A stretch of 64,000 nucleotides of DNA from Microbacterium sp. Its GTDB lineage: Bacteria > Actinomycetota > Actinomycetes > Actinomycetales > Microbacteriaceae. Of this stretch, positions 53,136 to 60,915 are shown piece by piece. The notes below the pieces were generated by a model, which saw only the letters and a program-made list of their open reading frames with translations, had not been told where the DNA came from and did not search any database. The translations under genes were made by a program, and so were the position numbers. Numbering within the stretch: the first letter of the stretch is position 1; each line of letters starts with the position of its first letter. The DNA lies in assembly GCA_017306415.1 (NCBI GenBank), contig JAFKIL010000008.1:1-64000 (forward strand), given 5' to 3'.

Positions 53136-53158
53136 AGTTGAGTCATATCGACTCAACT
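53136..53158. promoter_or_regulatory. HAIR-like element (HspR operator)
   Basis: AGTTGAGTC-N5-GACTCAACT contains TTGAGT-N7-ACTCAA, the core of the HspR site CTTGAGT-N7-ACTCAAG. It lies nine bases after the CIRCE element. Confidence 0.85.
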
Positions 53159-53200
53159 CTGGAAGTTCGGATGAGAATCCGACCGCTCGAAGGAGATGAC

Positions 53201-53653
53201 ATGGCCACCTATGACCCGCTCCGCGACCTGGAGCGATTCGCGAACAGCATGTTCGAGCCGACCCGTCGAGGACCGCGCGAGATGCCGATGGACCTCTATC
53301 GCGACGGCGACCACTACGTCCTCGCCGCCGACCTTCCCGGCATCGACCCGGGATCGGTCGACGTCGATGTGGACGGCCAGCTGCTGACGATCCGCGCCGA
53401 GCGCACCCTTCCGGCCGGCGAGGGAGTGAAGTGGATCACGCGCGAGCGTGCCGCCGGCAGCTTCCTGCGCCAGCTGAGCCTCGGCCAGGGGATCGACACC
53501 GAGAACATCGCGGCCAGCTACCGGCACGGCGTCCTCAGCGTGACGCTGCCCGTGAGCGAGAAGGCGAAGGCGCGCAAGGTCGAGGTCCGCACCTCCGACG
53601 ACGCGCCGTCGCTCCGCGTGCAGGAGGGCGAGAAGTCGGCCGTCGAGGCCTGA
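53201..53653 (+). CDS. Small heat shock protein, Hsp20/alpha-crystallin family
   Basis: 150 residues; ATG at 53201 after AAGGAGA (an earlier in-frame ATG would overlap the operators). N-terminal arm (YDPLRDLERFANSMF), alpha-crystallin domain from about residue 35 (MDLYRDGDHYVLAADLPGIDPGSV) and the C-terminal GVLSVTLPVSEKAKARKVEV with the conserved GVL motif. It is a holdase that prevents aggregation of unfolded proteins. CIRCE and HAIR elements upstream predict repression by both HrcA and HspR at normal temperature. Confidence 0.95.
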   Translation: MATYDPLRDLERFANSMFEPTRRGPREMPMDLYRDGDHYVLAADLPGIDPGSVDVDVDGQLLTIRAERTLPAGEGVKWITRERAAGSFLRQLSLGQGIDTENIAASYRHGVLSVTLPVSEKAKARKVEVRTSDDAPSLRVQEGEKSAVEA

Positions 53654-53666
53654 CTCCCCGCGCGTG

Positions 53667-53718
53667 ACGCGGTCCCGGCCCCGACCCCCGAGCGGTGGAT
53701 CGGGGGTCGGGACCGCGT
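53667..53718 (+). terminator. Terminator hairpin after hsp20
   Basis: An 11-bp stem (53681-53691 with 53700-53710) is extended by ACGCGGTC/GACCGCGT (53667-53674 with 53711-53718) across a six-base bulge. It lies 14 bases after the stop; no U tract. Confidence 0.75.
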
Positions 53719-53774
53719 GTCGGTGGGGTGGAGTAGGGTCCGACTGAGCCGTCGGGTGTCTTCGAGGAGTGGGT

Positions 53775-54119
53775 ATGGCTTTTCCGAACGCGCAGACGCT
53801 GCAGACGTGGGTGGACGAGTTCCGCGACCTCGGGTACCCGAGTGCCGGCACGCTCCGTGTGCTCGCGCGCGATGGGGACGCGGCGACCGAAGACGGCCTG
53901 CTCACCGTTCACCTGGCGGACGCGGAGACCAGCATCTACGTCGAGCCCGAGTCGAGCGCGTCCGAGCGCTGGCTGATCACCCTCGAGGCGCGCGATGAGC
54001 CGATCACGCTCGATCCCGCCGCGATGCTCCGGCTCGCAGGCGAGCTCGCGTCCGTGTCGGCGCTGTGCGCGTTCCTGGAGGCGCGGTCGATCGCGGCGCG
54101 CGCGGACCGGACCGCCTGA
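53775..54119 (+). CDS. Small hypothetical protein
   Basis: 114 residues; ATG at 53775 with GAGGA at 53764-53768. The start MAFPNAQTLQTWVDEFRDLGYPSAGTLRVLAR suggests a small alpha/beta domain; no membrane segment or catalytic motif is seen. It has its own gap from hsp20, whose terminator precedes it, and converges with the MarR gene. Function unknown. Confidence 0.6.
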   Translation: MAFPNAQTLQTWVDEFRDLGYPSAGTLRVLARDGDAATEDGLLTVHLADAETSIYVEPESSASERWLITLEARDEPITLDPAAMLRLAGELASVSALCAFLEARSIAARADRTA

Positions 54120-54127
54120 TCGGACCG

Positions 54128-54571
54128 CTACGTCCGCGGCTCGTGCGCCGTCGTCGTGATCGCGTCCAGGAAGGTCGCGAACGCCTCGGTCCTCTCCGGG
54201 GGATGGGCACCGATGGCCGTGTCGAGGGCGGTGTCGAACCGCGTCAGCGCCGACCACGGCTCGACGTCGAGGTCGACCGTGATCGTGATGCGATTCACCC
54301 TGCGGTCGGCGGTGTCGACGTCGCGACGCACCGCGCCGCGCTCGACCAGCCGGTCGATGACCGTCGTCACCGCGGGCGAGGTAACGCCGAGATACTCCTT
54401 CAGCCGGGTGGGACGGGTGCCCGGATTCTCCGCGATGAAAAGGAGGGCCCGGGCATCGAGCTCACCGATGCCGAGAGACGTGCGCGCCGCGAGCAGGGCA
54501 GCGCCCCGCGCCTCCAGATAGCGGCGCAGCGCGCTCTGCAGCGCCGTCTGCGGCCGTCGACCCGTGCTCAC
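54128..54571 (-). CDS. MarR-family transcriptional regulator
   Basis: 147 residues from a GTG at 54571 with GAAGGGG upstream; an ATG at 54601 would add ten residues. The winged helix (DARALLFIAENPGTRPTRLKEYLGVTSPAVTTVIDRLVERGAVRRDVDTADRR) with the DxRxxR wing is diagnostic. It is divergent from the small DUF7882 gene, with an inverted repeat between them as probable operator. The ligand is unknown. Confidence 0.88.
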   Translation of the reverse strand: MSTGRRPQTALQSALRRYLEARGAALLAARTSLGIGELDARALLFIAENPGTRPTRLKEYLGVTSPAVTTVIDRLVERGAVRRDVDTADRRVNRITITVDLDVEPWSALTRFDTALDTAIGAHPPERTEAFATFLDAITTTAHEPRT

Positions 54572-54660
54572 CGGATCCCCTTCCCTCGAACGACATTTCA
54601 CCGTACCCCCGTCGCGCGAACGGTCCGGGTGGCGCTCCTCACGTTGTCTGACTAGACTAC

Positions 54661-54681
54661 TTACTTAAATTGCTTAGGTAA
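54661..54681. promoter_or_regulatory. Candidate MarR operator
   Basis: TTACTTAA-N5-TTAGGTAA, an inverted repeat with one mismatch, in the divergent region between the MarR gene and the gene at 54788. Confidence 0.6.
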
Positions 54682-54787
54682 ATGAGCGAAATATCTGCTC
54701 GGGTGCCGGGCGCGGCCGCGAGATCCATGAAGCGACGGCCGACGACAAGGCCGGTGCGTATGTGACGCAGCGGCCGAAGGAGACATC

Positions 54788-55123
54788 GTGGGCAAGTTCC
54801 AGTACAACCAGATGACCAAGGTGGACATCGACGACCGGGTCCTCATCCACCTGCAGCACGTGATGTCGACGAAGCTCCGCCGCGGCGAGCCCTTCGCCTT
54901 CACGTGGCGCGACGATGCGAGCCTCGGCGGCGGCCGCACGACCGTGTGGGTGAACTCCGCGTCCGCGTTGGTGTTCAAGTACTACGGCAGCCGCCAGCCG
55001 GCGCTCAACCACCGCTGGCTCGAGGCCCTCATGTTCGCGGCGAACTCGCCGAACGGACTGCGCTCCGTGCCCGAACCTGAGGACGTCGGTGCGGTGAGCT
55101 CGCTCACGGAGGCCGTCGCCTGA
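54788..55123 (+). CDS. Small DUF7882-type protein of Microbacteriaceae
   Basis: 111 residues from a GTG after GAAGGAGA. The pattern IDDRVLIHLQHVMSTKLRRGEPFAFTWRD, GRTTVWVNSASALVFKYYGSRQPALNHRWLEALMFAANSP matches small proteins common in this family, which databases sometimes mislabel as DNA ligase; it has no ligase motif. Function unknown. Expression may be controlled by the divergent MarR protein. Confidence 0.75.
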   Translation: MGKFQYNQMTKVDIDDRVLIHLQHVMSTKLRRGEPFAFTWRDDASLGGGRTTVWVNSASALVFKYYGSRQPALNHRWLEALMFAANSPNGLRSVPEPEDVGAVSSLTEAVA

Positions 55124-55235
55124 TCCCGCCGCGCCCGTCGCCTCTGGCGCGAGCCCCTCGGATGCGGTAGACCTTCCCCAGGACGCGGGCCCGCGACGAC
55201 GCGGGTCGTCGGCGCCGACGACTGGGGGAACGGCC

Positions 55236-56471
55236 ATGGGGACGATCGACGACGCGCAGCGCGCGAAGGCGGAGGCCGAGGCGGAGACCGCCCGGAAGCA
55301 GGCCGAGGCCGCGGAGAACGACCGGCTGAAAGCGATCGCCGATCGCGAGGCCGCCGAGATCGCGCGGGACAAGGCGCGCGCGGAGCTGACCGAATGGCAG
55401 GCCGGGGCCGCGGCACGCACGCGGACAGCCGACCTGGCCGCGGAGGCGAGCCGCCTCGACAACGTCGCGAAGCTGCAGACGGCGGTGGGCGCTGCGACGC
55501 CCGACCTGAGCGAGGTCAAGACCGGCGAACTCCACATCCCCGCCGACAAGGTCATGTTCACGACGCTGCTGAGTGCGCGCGCCCTGGCCGACGCGGCCGA
55601 TCGCGTGCGTGCGGCCGTGCTGGGGGAACAGGACGACTGCCGCGTGATCGTGACGGCCGATCCGCATCTGCTGGAGCGGGATGCCGCGCGCCTGGGGATC
55701 CAGGCCCGCCTCGCCGACCTCACCGCCGTGATCGGGTCGTTCCCCGGCCCCGCGGTCCACCGGGATGCGCCGTCGCGGTCCCTCGTCGGAACGGCGGTGA
55801 TCGGCGCGGCCACTGCGGCCGCGAAGCTCATCCCCGGCATCCTCAGCCTGCTCGCCGCGAACCGGACGCTCACCGCGGTGGATGTCACGGTGGATGCGGA
55901 GAACGCCGTGATCGCCGTGGCGGGCTCGATCGCCGAGGCCAAGCCCGACTCCGAGGTCGTGATCGACGCGTTCCGCGTGCTCGCGGACGGCGACGCGCCT
56001 GCGGAAGGGGGCGTGCTGGCCGCCCGCAACGCCCTGCAGGCGGCCGTCGTGCAGCTCCAGATGCAGATCGCGGACCAGAACGCGGCGGCGAAGGAGGACC
56101 AGGACGCCGACTGGCTCGCGGCGGCGGCCAGTCTCGCCGCGAACGGGCGCGACGTGCTCGCCGCGATCGACACGATCCCCGCGGGTGCCACGATGTCTCC
56201 GCTGACCGCCGCGATGGCGGTCGAGCGCCTGCGCTTCGGCGCACACGACGGCATCGTGCTCGTCCGAGTGGTGGGGGCGTCGGCGTCGGAGCTGACGAGC
56301 GACCGGGCATCCTTCCTCAAAGACCGGATCCACGCGTCCGCCAGTGTCGCGCTGTCCTACGCCTTCATCGCACGCGGATCGTCGCGGGTGCGCGCCGCGG
56401 GTGTCGTGACCGGGAGCAGCCAGCTCGTGGGCACGATCGGCGCGCAGATCGACGTGACCGCGCACCCCTGA
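55236..56471 (+). CDS. Hypothetical protein with N-terminal coiled coil
   Basis: 411 residues; ATG after a weak GGGGGAA. Residues 1-75 are an Ala/Glu/Arg-rich coiled coil; the middle has one hydrophobic stretch (LVGTAVIGAATAAAKLIPGILSLLAA, about 188-214) that may be a membrane segment; the C-terminal part is alpha/beta. I recognise no family. It stands alone between a small hypothetical gene and a terminator. A structural or envelope-associated role is possible but not supported by a motif. Confidence 0.6.
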   Translation: MGTIDDAQRAKAEAEAETARKQAEAAENDRLKAIADREAAEIARDKARAELTEWQAGAAARTRTADLAAEASRLDNVAKLQTAVGAATPDLSEVKTGELHIPADKVMFTTLLSARALADAADRVRAAVLGEQDDCRVIVTADPHLLERDAARLGIQARLADLTAVIGSFPGPAVHRDAPSRSLVGTAVIGAATAAAKLIPGILSLLAANRTLTAVDVTVDAENAVIAVAGSIAEAKPDSEVVIDAFRVLADGDAPAEGGVLAARNALQAAVVQLQMQIADQNAAAKEDQDADWLAAAASLAANGRDVLAAIDTIPAGATMSPLTAAMAVERLRFGAHDGIVLVRVVGASASELTSDRASFLKDRIHASASVALSYAFIARGSSRVRAAGVVTGSSQLVGTIGAQIDVTAHP

Positions 56472-56509
56472 CCCGGCGCTCCAGACGGCACGGGCGCGGA
56501 TTGCGCGAT

Positions 56510-56546
56510 ACGCGCACCCGCTGGGCGTTCCCCGGCGGGTGCGCGT
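56510..56546. terminator. Bidirectional terminator hairpin
   Basis: ACGCGCACCCGC (56510-56521) pairs perfectly with GCGGGTGCGCGT (56535-56546), 12 bp around a 13-base loop, between convergent genes. Confidence 0.8.
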
Positions 56547-56560
56547 AAGGCGGGAGTCAG

Positions 56561-57421
56561 TCAGGCGTCGCGGCGCTTGACCAGGGTGAGCGCGAGGGCG
56601 AGCACCGCGACGACCCACGCGGAGAGGACGCCGAAGCCGCCCCATCCGTTCAGGACGAGACCGCCGCCGGTCGACACCGTCGCCGTGTCGGTGCTCGCGT
56701 AGCCGAAGAGCTTGCTCCCGGCGCTCTGCGGCATGAGCGCCGACACCGTCGTCACCCAGTCCGCGCCCTGCGTGAGGGCGCCCAGGATCGAAAGGATGAT
56801 CGGCACGACGAGCAGGAGGCCGAGTGCCGTCGCCAGCGTCCCCGCCGTGCTGCGCAGGATGATGCCGAAACCGAAGGCGAGCAGGGCGATCATCGTGACG
56901 AACACGGCGCCGCCGAGGAGCGGGAGGAACACTGAGGGCTCGCCCAGCTGCACCTCGACGTCCTTCGCGGCGAGGATCGGCGACGTGATGAGCGCCGAGA
57001 CCCAGATCCCCACGGAGGTGGCGAGGAACGTCGTGACCGCGAGGACGACCGCTTTGGCGGCGATCGCGCCGGTGCGGCGCGGTACGGCCGCGAAGGTCGA
57101 GCGGATCATGCCGGTCGAGTACTCGCCCGTGATGATGAGCGAGCCCAGCACCGCCGCGATGAGGACGGCGATGTTGAGTCCCGCGGTGTTCACGCTCACC
57201 ACGGTCGAGCGGGCCGCGTCGCCCGTGAGCGCCGTGCCGCCGAAGGAGCTCAGGCTCGAGGCGAGGACCCCGATGCCGATGACGAGCAGGACGATCAGGC
57301 CGTAGCACCAGAGCGTCGAGCGGACGCTGCGCAGCTTGATCCACTCGGAGCGGATGACGCCTCCGGCGGTGAGCCGGCCCGTGGTGGTGCGGCGACGGGT
57401 GGGGGCTGTGGTGGTGGTCAT
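56561..57421 (-). CDS. ABC-2 type exporter permease
   Basis: 286 residues with six predicted membrane segments and an early IRSEWIKLRSVRST stretch typical of ABC-2 permeases of the BcrB/lantibiotic-immunity type. ATG overlaps the ATPase gene stop by four bases. It forms an exporter with that ATPase, possibly for peptides or antibiotics; substrate unknown. Confidence 0.85.
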   Translation of the reverse strand: MTTTTAPTRRRTTTGRLTAGGVIRSEWIKLRSVRSTLWCYGLIVLLVIGIGVLASSLSSFGGTALTGDAARSTVVSVNTAGLNIAVLIAAVLGSLIITGEYSTGMIRSTFAAVPRRTGAIAAKAVVLAVTTFLATSVGIWVSALITSPILAAKDVEVQLGEPSVFLPLLGGAVFVTMIALLAFGFGIILRSTAGTLATALGLLLVVPIILSILGALTQGADWVTTVSALMPQSAGSKLFGYASTDTATVSTGGGLVLNGWGGFGVLSAWVVAVLALALTLVKRRDA

Positions 57422-58329
57422 GCCGCCACCTCCGATCGGTACTCGACATCGTCCTGGGTCAGTTCGAGGTAGGCCTGCTCGAGGCTCGCCTTCACGGGCG
57501 TGAGCTCGTGCAGCAGCACGCCCGCGTGGAATGCGGCCTCCCCGATCCGCGCCGCGTCGATCCCCGTGATCGACAGGGCGCCGTCGGGCGTGCCCGTCAC
57601 GCCGACCTCGGGCCCCGCGATCGCGGAGGCCAGGAGGTCGGGGGACGGCGTCCGCACCGTCACCCGCGTCGTGCCCACCCGGCTGGTGAGGTCGTCCATG
57701 GACGCGTCGGCGAGCACCTTGCCGCGCCCGAGGATGATGACGTGGTCGGCCGTGACCGACATCTCGCTCATCAGATGGCTGGAGAGGAACACCGTGCGCC
57801 CCTGTGCGGCGAGGTGCCGGGTGAGGTGGCGGACCCAGAGCACACCGTCGGGATCCAGACCGTTCACCGGCTCGTCGAGGATGAGCGTCTGCGGATCGCC
57901 GAGGAGCGCGACCGCGATGCCGAGCCGCTGACCCATGCCGAGCGAGAAGCCCCCGACGCGCTTGGATGCCACGTTCTCGAGCCCGGTCATCTCGATCACC
58001 TCGTGAACGCGCGATTTCGGGATCGAGTGCGTCGCCGCGAGAGCGAGCAGGTGGTTGTAGGCGCTGCGTCCGGTGTGCACGGCCTTCGCCTCGAGGAGGG
58101 AGCCGACCTGGTGGAGCGGGTCGCGATGTTCGGCGTAGCGCTTGCCGTTCACCGTCGCGGCACCCGTCGTCGGGCGGTCGAGCCCCACGATCATGCGCAT
58201 CGTCGTGGACTTCCCGGCACCGTTGGGGCCCAGGAATCCGGTCACGACGCCCGGCTTGACCGTGAACGACACGTCGTCCACCGCCAGCTTCGCTCCGTAC
58301 CGCTTGCTCAGGTTCGCGACTTCGATCAT
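57418..58329 (-). CDS. ABC exporter ATPase
   Basis: 303 residues from the ATG at 58329 after GGAAGG. Walker A GPNGAGKST, signature FSLGMGQRLG, Walker B LILDEP and the D-loop NGLDPDG are intact. The C-terminal 80 residues form the extra domain of BcrA-type ATPases. It pairs with the permease downstream. It is divergent from the LuxR-hydrolase gene. Confidence 0.9.
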   Translation of the reverse strand: MIEVANLSKRYGAKLAVDDVSFTVKPGVVTGFLGPNGAGKSTTMRMIVGLDRPTTGAATVNGKRYAEHRDPLHQVGSLLEAKAVHTGRSAYNHLLALAATHSIPKSRVHEVIEMTGLENVASKRVGGFSLGMGQRLGIAVALLGDPQTLILDEPVNGLDPDGVLWVRHLTRHLAAQGRTVFLSSHLMSEMSVTADHVIILGRGKVLADASMDDLTSRVGTTRVTVRTPSPDLLASAIAGPEVGVTGTPDGALSITGIDAARIGEAAFHAGVLLHELTPVKASLEQAYLELTQDDVEYRSEVAA

Positions 58330-58410
58330 GCCTTCCACGCTAGGGGGTCGCAGGCAGCCCGACATCCACCTGTGGAACGACATCGCGGCATCCCATGCAA
58401 CCTGGACGCC

Positions 58411-58416
58411 CATAAT
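58411..58416 (+). promoter_or_regulatory. -10 element CATAAT of a leaderless transcript
   Basis: CATAAT ends six bases before the GTG at 58423, which has no ribosome-binding site upstream. Transcription would start at about the GTG. Confidence 0.5.
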
Positions 58417-58422
58417 GGACGC

Positions 58423-59460
58423 GTGGAGCAGAGCCTCGGCCGGGCGACGACGACCGACGGCACCGAGGTGGCGTACGCCGTCTCCGGCGCCGGCCGTCCG
58501 CTCGTGTACGTCTCCGGATGGCTCAGTCACCTCGAACTGAGCTGGGAGATGACCGACGAGCGGACGTTCTACGAGAGCCTCGCCGCGGGTTGCCGGCTGG
58601 TGCGCTACGACCGCGTGGGCTGCGGGCTCTCGCCCGAGACGGGGCGGCCGCCGTCGCTGGCCTTCGAGCTGGAGCAGCTCGACGCCGTCGTCGCGGCGCT
58701 CGGCGAGGAGCAGGTCGACCTCATGGGCACCTCGGTGGGCGCGCTCGTCGCCGTCGCGTGGGCGGCGGCGCACCCCGAGCGGGTCCGCCGTCTGGTGCTG
58801 TACGGAGGGTGGGCCGACGGCACCGCCGTCTCGCCGCCCAGCGCGCGCGACCACGTGCTCGGTCTCGTCGCCGCGCACTGGGGCCTCGGATCCGACGTGC
58901 TCACCGACATCTTCGCGCCGGACTCCGGTGCGGCCGCCCGGGCCGCGTTCGCCGGGTATCAGCGCGCCAGCTCGACCGCCGAGACCGCGCGGGCGCTGCT
59001 CGCCCTGAGCTACGAGCTCGACGTGAGCGCCCTCCTGCCGGCGATCCGCGTCCCGACGCTCGTCATCCACCGCGAGGGGGACCGCGCCGCGCCGGTGGCG
59101 CAGGCGGAAGCGCTCGCGCGCGGCATCCCCGGCGCGGAGCTCGTGGTGCTGCCCGGCCGTTCGCATCTGCCGTTCGCCGGCGATGCGCAGAGCGTCGTCG
59201 CGCCGATCCGGCGCTTCCTCGGCCTTCGCGCCGCGCGACGGGGGTCCCGCGGCCTGACCGCCCGCCAGCGCGAGGTGGCCGCACTGATCAGCGAGGGCTG
59301 CACGAACCGCGAGATCGCGGCACGCCTGGGCATCGACGAGCGCTCCGCGGAAGGGCACGTCGAGCGCATCCGGGAGCGCCTCGGCGTCCGGTCGCGCGCG
59401 CAGATCGCGGTCTGGTTCACGACCCATCGCGAGGGGCCGGCGACCCACGAAGTGGGGTAG
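58423..59460 (+). CDS. Alpha/beta hydrolase fused to a C-terminal LuxR-type DNA-binding domain
   Basis: 345 residues from a GTG at 58423. Residues 1-265 are an alpha/beta hydrolase with nucleophile Ser in MGTSVGA, Asp in HREGDRA and His in GRSHLPF. Residues about 275-345 are a LuxR helix-turn-helix (LTARQREVAALISEGCTNREIAARLGIDERSAEGHVERIRERLGV). Such fusions probably bind or cleave an ester or lactone signal and regulate transcription. The gene is divergent from the ABC exporter and may control it. Confidence 0.8.
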   Translation: MEQSLGRATTTDGTEVAYAVSGAGRPLVYVSGWLSHLELSWEMTDERTFYESLAAGCRLVRYDRVGCGLSPETGRPPSLAFELEQLDAVVAALGEEQVDLMGTSVGALVAVAWAAAHPERVRRLVLYGGWADGTAVSPPSARDHVLGLVAAHWGLGSDVLTDIFAPDSGAAARAAFAGYQRASSTAETARALLALSYELDVSALLPAIRVPTLVIHREGDRAAPVAQAEALARGIPGAELVVLPGRSHLPFAGDAQSVVAPIRRFLGLRAARRGSRGLTARQREVAALISEGCTNREIAARLGIDERSAEGHVERIRERLGVRSRAQIAVWFTTHREGPATHEVG

Positions 59461-59503
59461 TTCCCCGCCTGACGCGCGGGGCGGCCGCACGCAGGCTGGG
59501 AGC

Positions 59504-60169
59504 ATGACCGACACCATCATCGAGGCCCGCCCCGCCGCGGGATTCGTGCAGCACGCGCTGCGCGGACCTTTCAACGCCGCGTTCTTCCGCGCCATGGAAC
59601 CGTACCTCTCGCGGAGTCTCGGTCCGCGCAAGGAGCGCGTGTTCGCGGGGCTGCCGCACGCGGTGGTCGAGCTCGGATCGGGGGTCGGCGCCAACCTCCG
59701 GTATCTCCCCCGCGGAGCCACCCTCATCGCGATCGAGCCCAACCGGCACATGCACGCGCGACTGCGCGAGGCCGCGCTGCGGCACGGGGTGCATCTCGAG
59801 CTGCGCGCGGACACCGCCGAACGGATCGGGCTTCCCGACCACAGCGCCGACGTGGTCATCTCCTCCCTCGTGCTCTGCACCGTCCACGACGTCCCCGCGA
59901 CTCTGGCCGAGGTCCGCCGCATCCTTCGCCCTGGCGGCACCTTCCGGTTCGTCGAGCATGTCGCGGCGGGACCGGGCACGCCGACGCGCGCTGTGCAGCG
60001 GATCGTGCGGCGGCCGTGGGCGTGGACGTTCGAGGGATGCTCGTGCGAGCGCGATCTCGAGGGGGATCTCCGCGCCGCGGGCTTCGAGAGCGTCGACATC
60101 GAGCGGTACCGCATCCGGAGTCCGATCCTCCCCTTCAACACCCATATCGCGGGGGTGGCGCATGCGTAG
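59504..60169 (+). CDS. Class I SAM-dependent methyltransferase
   Basis: 221 residues. The SAM-binding motif VELGSGVGANLRYL, the acidic IAIEPN strand end, and VVISSLVLCTVHDVPATLAEVRRILRPGGTFRFVEH are characteristic of UbiE/METTL7-like enzymes. The substrate is unknown. It overlaps the following alpha/beta-hydrolase-like gene by eight bases. Confidence 0.85.
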   Translation: MTDTIIEARPAAGFVQHALRGPFNAAFFRAMEPYLSRSLGPRKERVFAGLPHAVVELGSGVGANLRYLPRGATLIAIEPNRHMHARLREAALRHGVHLELRADTAERIGLPDHSADVVISSLVLCTVHDVPATLAEVRRILRPGGTFRFVEHVAAGPGTPTRAVQRIVRRPWAWTFEGCSCERDLEGDLRAAGFESVDIERYRIRSPILPFNTHIAGVAHA

Positions 60170-60848
60170 CCCGCAGACGCTCCGGCTCGATGAGACCAGC
60201 GCCTCGACGCTCCCGTTCGCGCAGACGGGCACGGCGCCCGGGCCCGTCGAGCGCGCCTTCTCCGTCGACGGGATCCCCGGTGTCCTCTGGTCGCCTGCGC
60301 TCGCGATGGGTCCCGCACCCCTCGTGCTGATGGGACATGCGGGCGGACGGCATACGCGCTCGCCGGGGCTCGGGGCCCGTGCTGCCGAGTTCGTGCGCAC
60401 GTTCGGATTCCACGCCGCAGTGATCGACGCCGCGGAGGATCCCGGGCGCGCGGTCCCGGAGTGGCAGGCAGCCACGGAGGCGCTGCTCGCCCTCCCCGCG
60501 ATCGACGCCGATCGGCCGGTGGGCTACGCCGGCACGGCGGGGGCGACGGAGATCGGGCTCCGTCTCGCGGCGGCGGATGCGCGGATCGGTGTGGCGGCGC
60601 TCTGGAGCGCGCCCGCGTCGGACGCCCTCGTCGCCGTGGCACGCCGGGTGCGCATCCCCGTGCAGTTCCTCCTGCCGTGGGACGACCCGGAGATCGACCG
60701 CGAGTCGGCCATCGCTCTGTTCGGCGCCCTCGGGTCGGAGGTCACCTCGCTGCACGTCTTCCCCGGATCGGGGGAGACGGTGCCGGCATCCGAGACGGAG
60801 GACGCGGCGTGGTTCGTCGCCCGCCGGCTGCTCGCTCCGACGATCTGA
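60162..60848 (+). CDS. Alpha/beta-hydrolase-fold protein lacking the nucleophile serine
   Basis: 228 residues. The fold resembles dienelactone-hydrolase-like proteins (LVLMGHAGGRH oxyanion region, late IPVQFLLPWDDPE), but the nucleophile elbow reads GYAGTAGATE, with Ala in place of Ser. The usual C-terminal His is also not obvious (LHVFPGSGE). It is either inactive or a binding protein. It is coupled to the methyltransferase. Confidence 0.65.
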   Translation: MRSPQTLRLDETSASTLPFAQTGTAPGPVERAFSVDGIPGVLWSPALAMGPAPLVLMGHAGGRHTRSPGLGARAAEFVRTFGFHAAVIDAAEDPGRAVPEWQAATEALLALPAIDADRPVGYAGTAGATEIGLRLAAADARIGVAALWSAPASDALVAVARRVRIPVQFLLPWDDPEIDRESAIALFGALGSEVTSLHVFPGSGETVPASETEDAAWFVARRLLAPTI

Positions 60849-60858
60849 CCCCGCCCCC

Positions 60859-60896
60859 TGGGCGAGAGCCCCGCTCCGTGGGCGAGACCCCGTCCG
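60859..60896 (+). repeat. Tandem imperfect repeat TGGGCGAGA(G)CCCCG
   Basis: Two adjacent copies, 20 and 18 bases (60859-60878 and 60879-60896), lie in the gap before the mannose-6-phosphate isomerase gene. Confidence 0.6.
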
Positions 60897-60915
60897 TGCG
60901 GGCCAGGATGGACGC

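Noticed and set aside
53100-53158. rho-independent terminator of the GMC gene
   Set aside because: The stems are the CIRCE and HAIR operators; arms and spacings match those sites exactly.
54128-54601. ATG 54601 start for MarR
   Set aside because: GTG 54571 has a much better ribosome-binding site; the extra ten residues are not family-like. Not excluded.
54788-55123. ATP-dependent DNA ligase
   Set aside because: Database-style name for this small protein family; only 111 residues and no nucleotidyltransferase motif.
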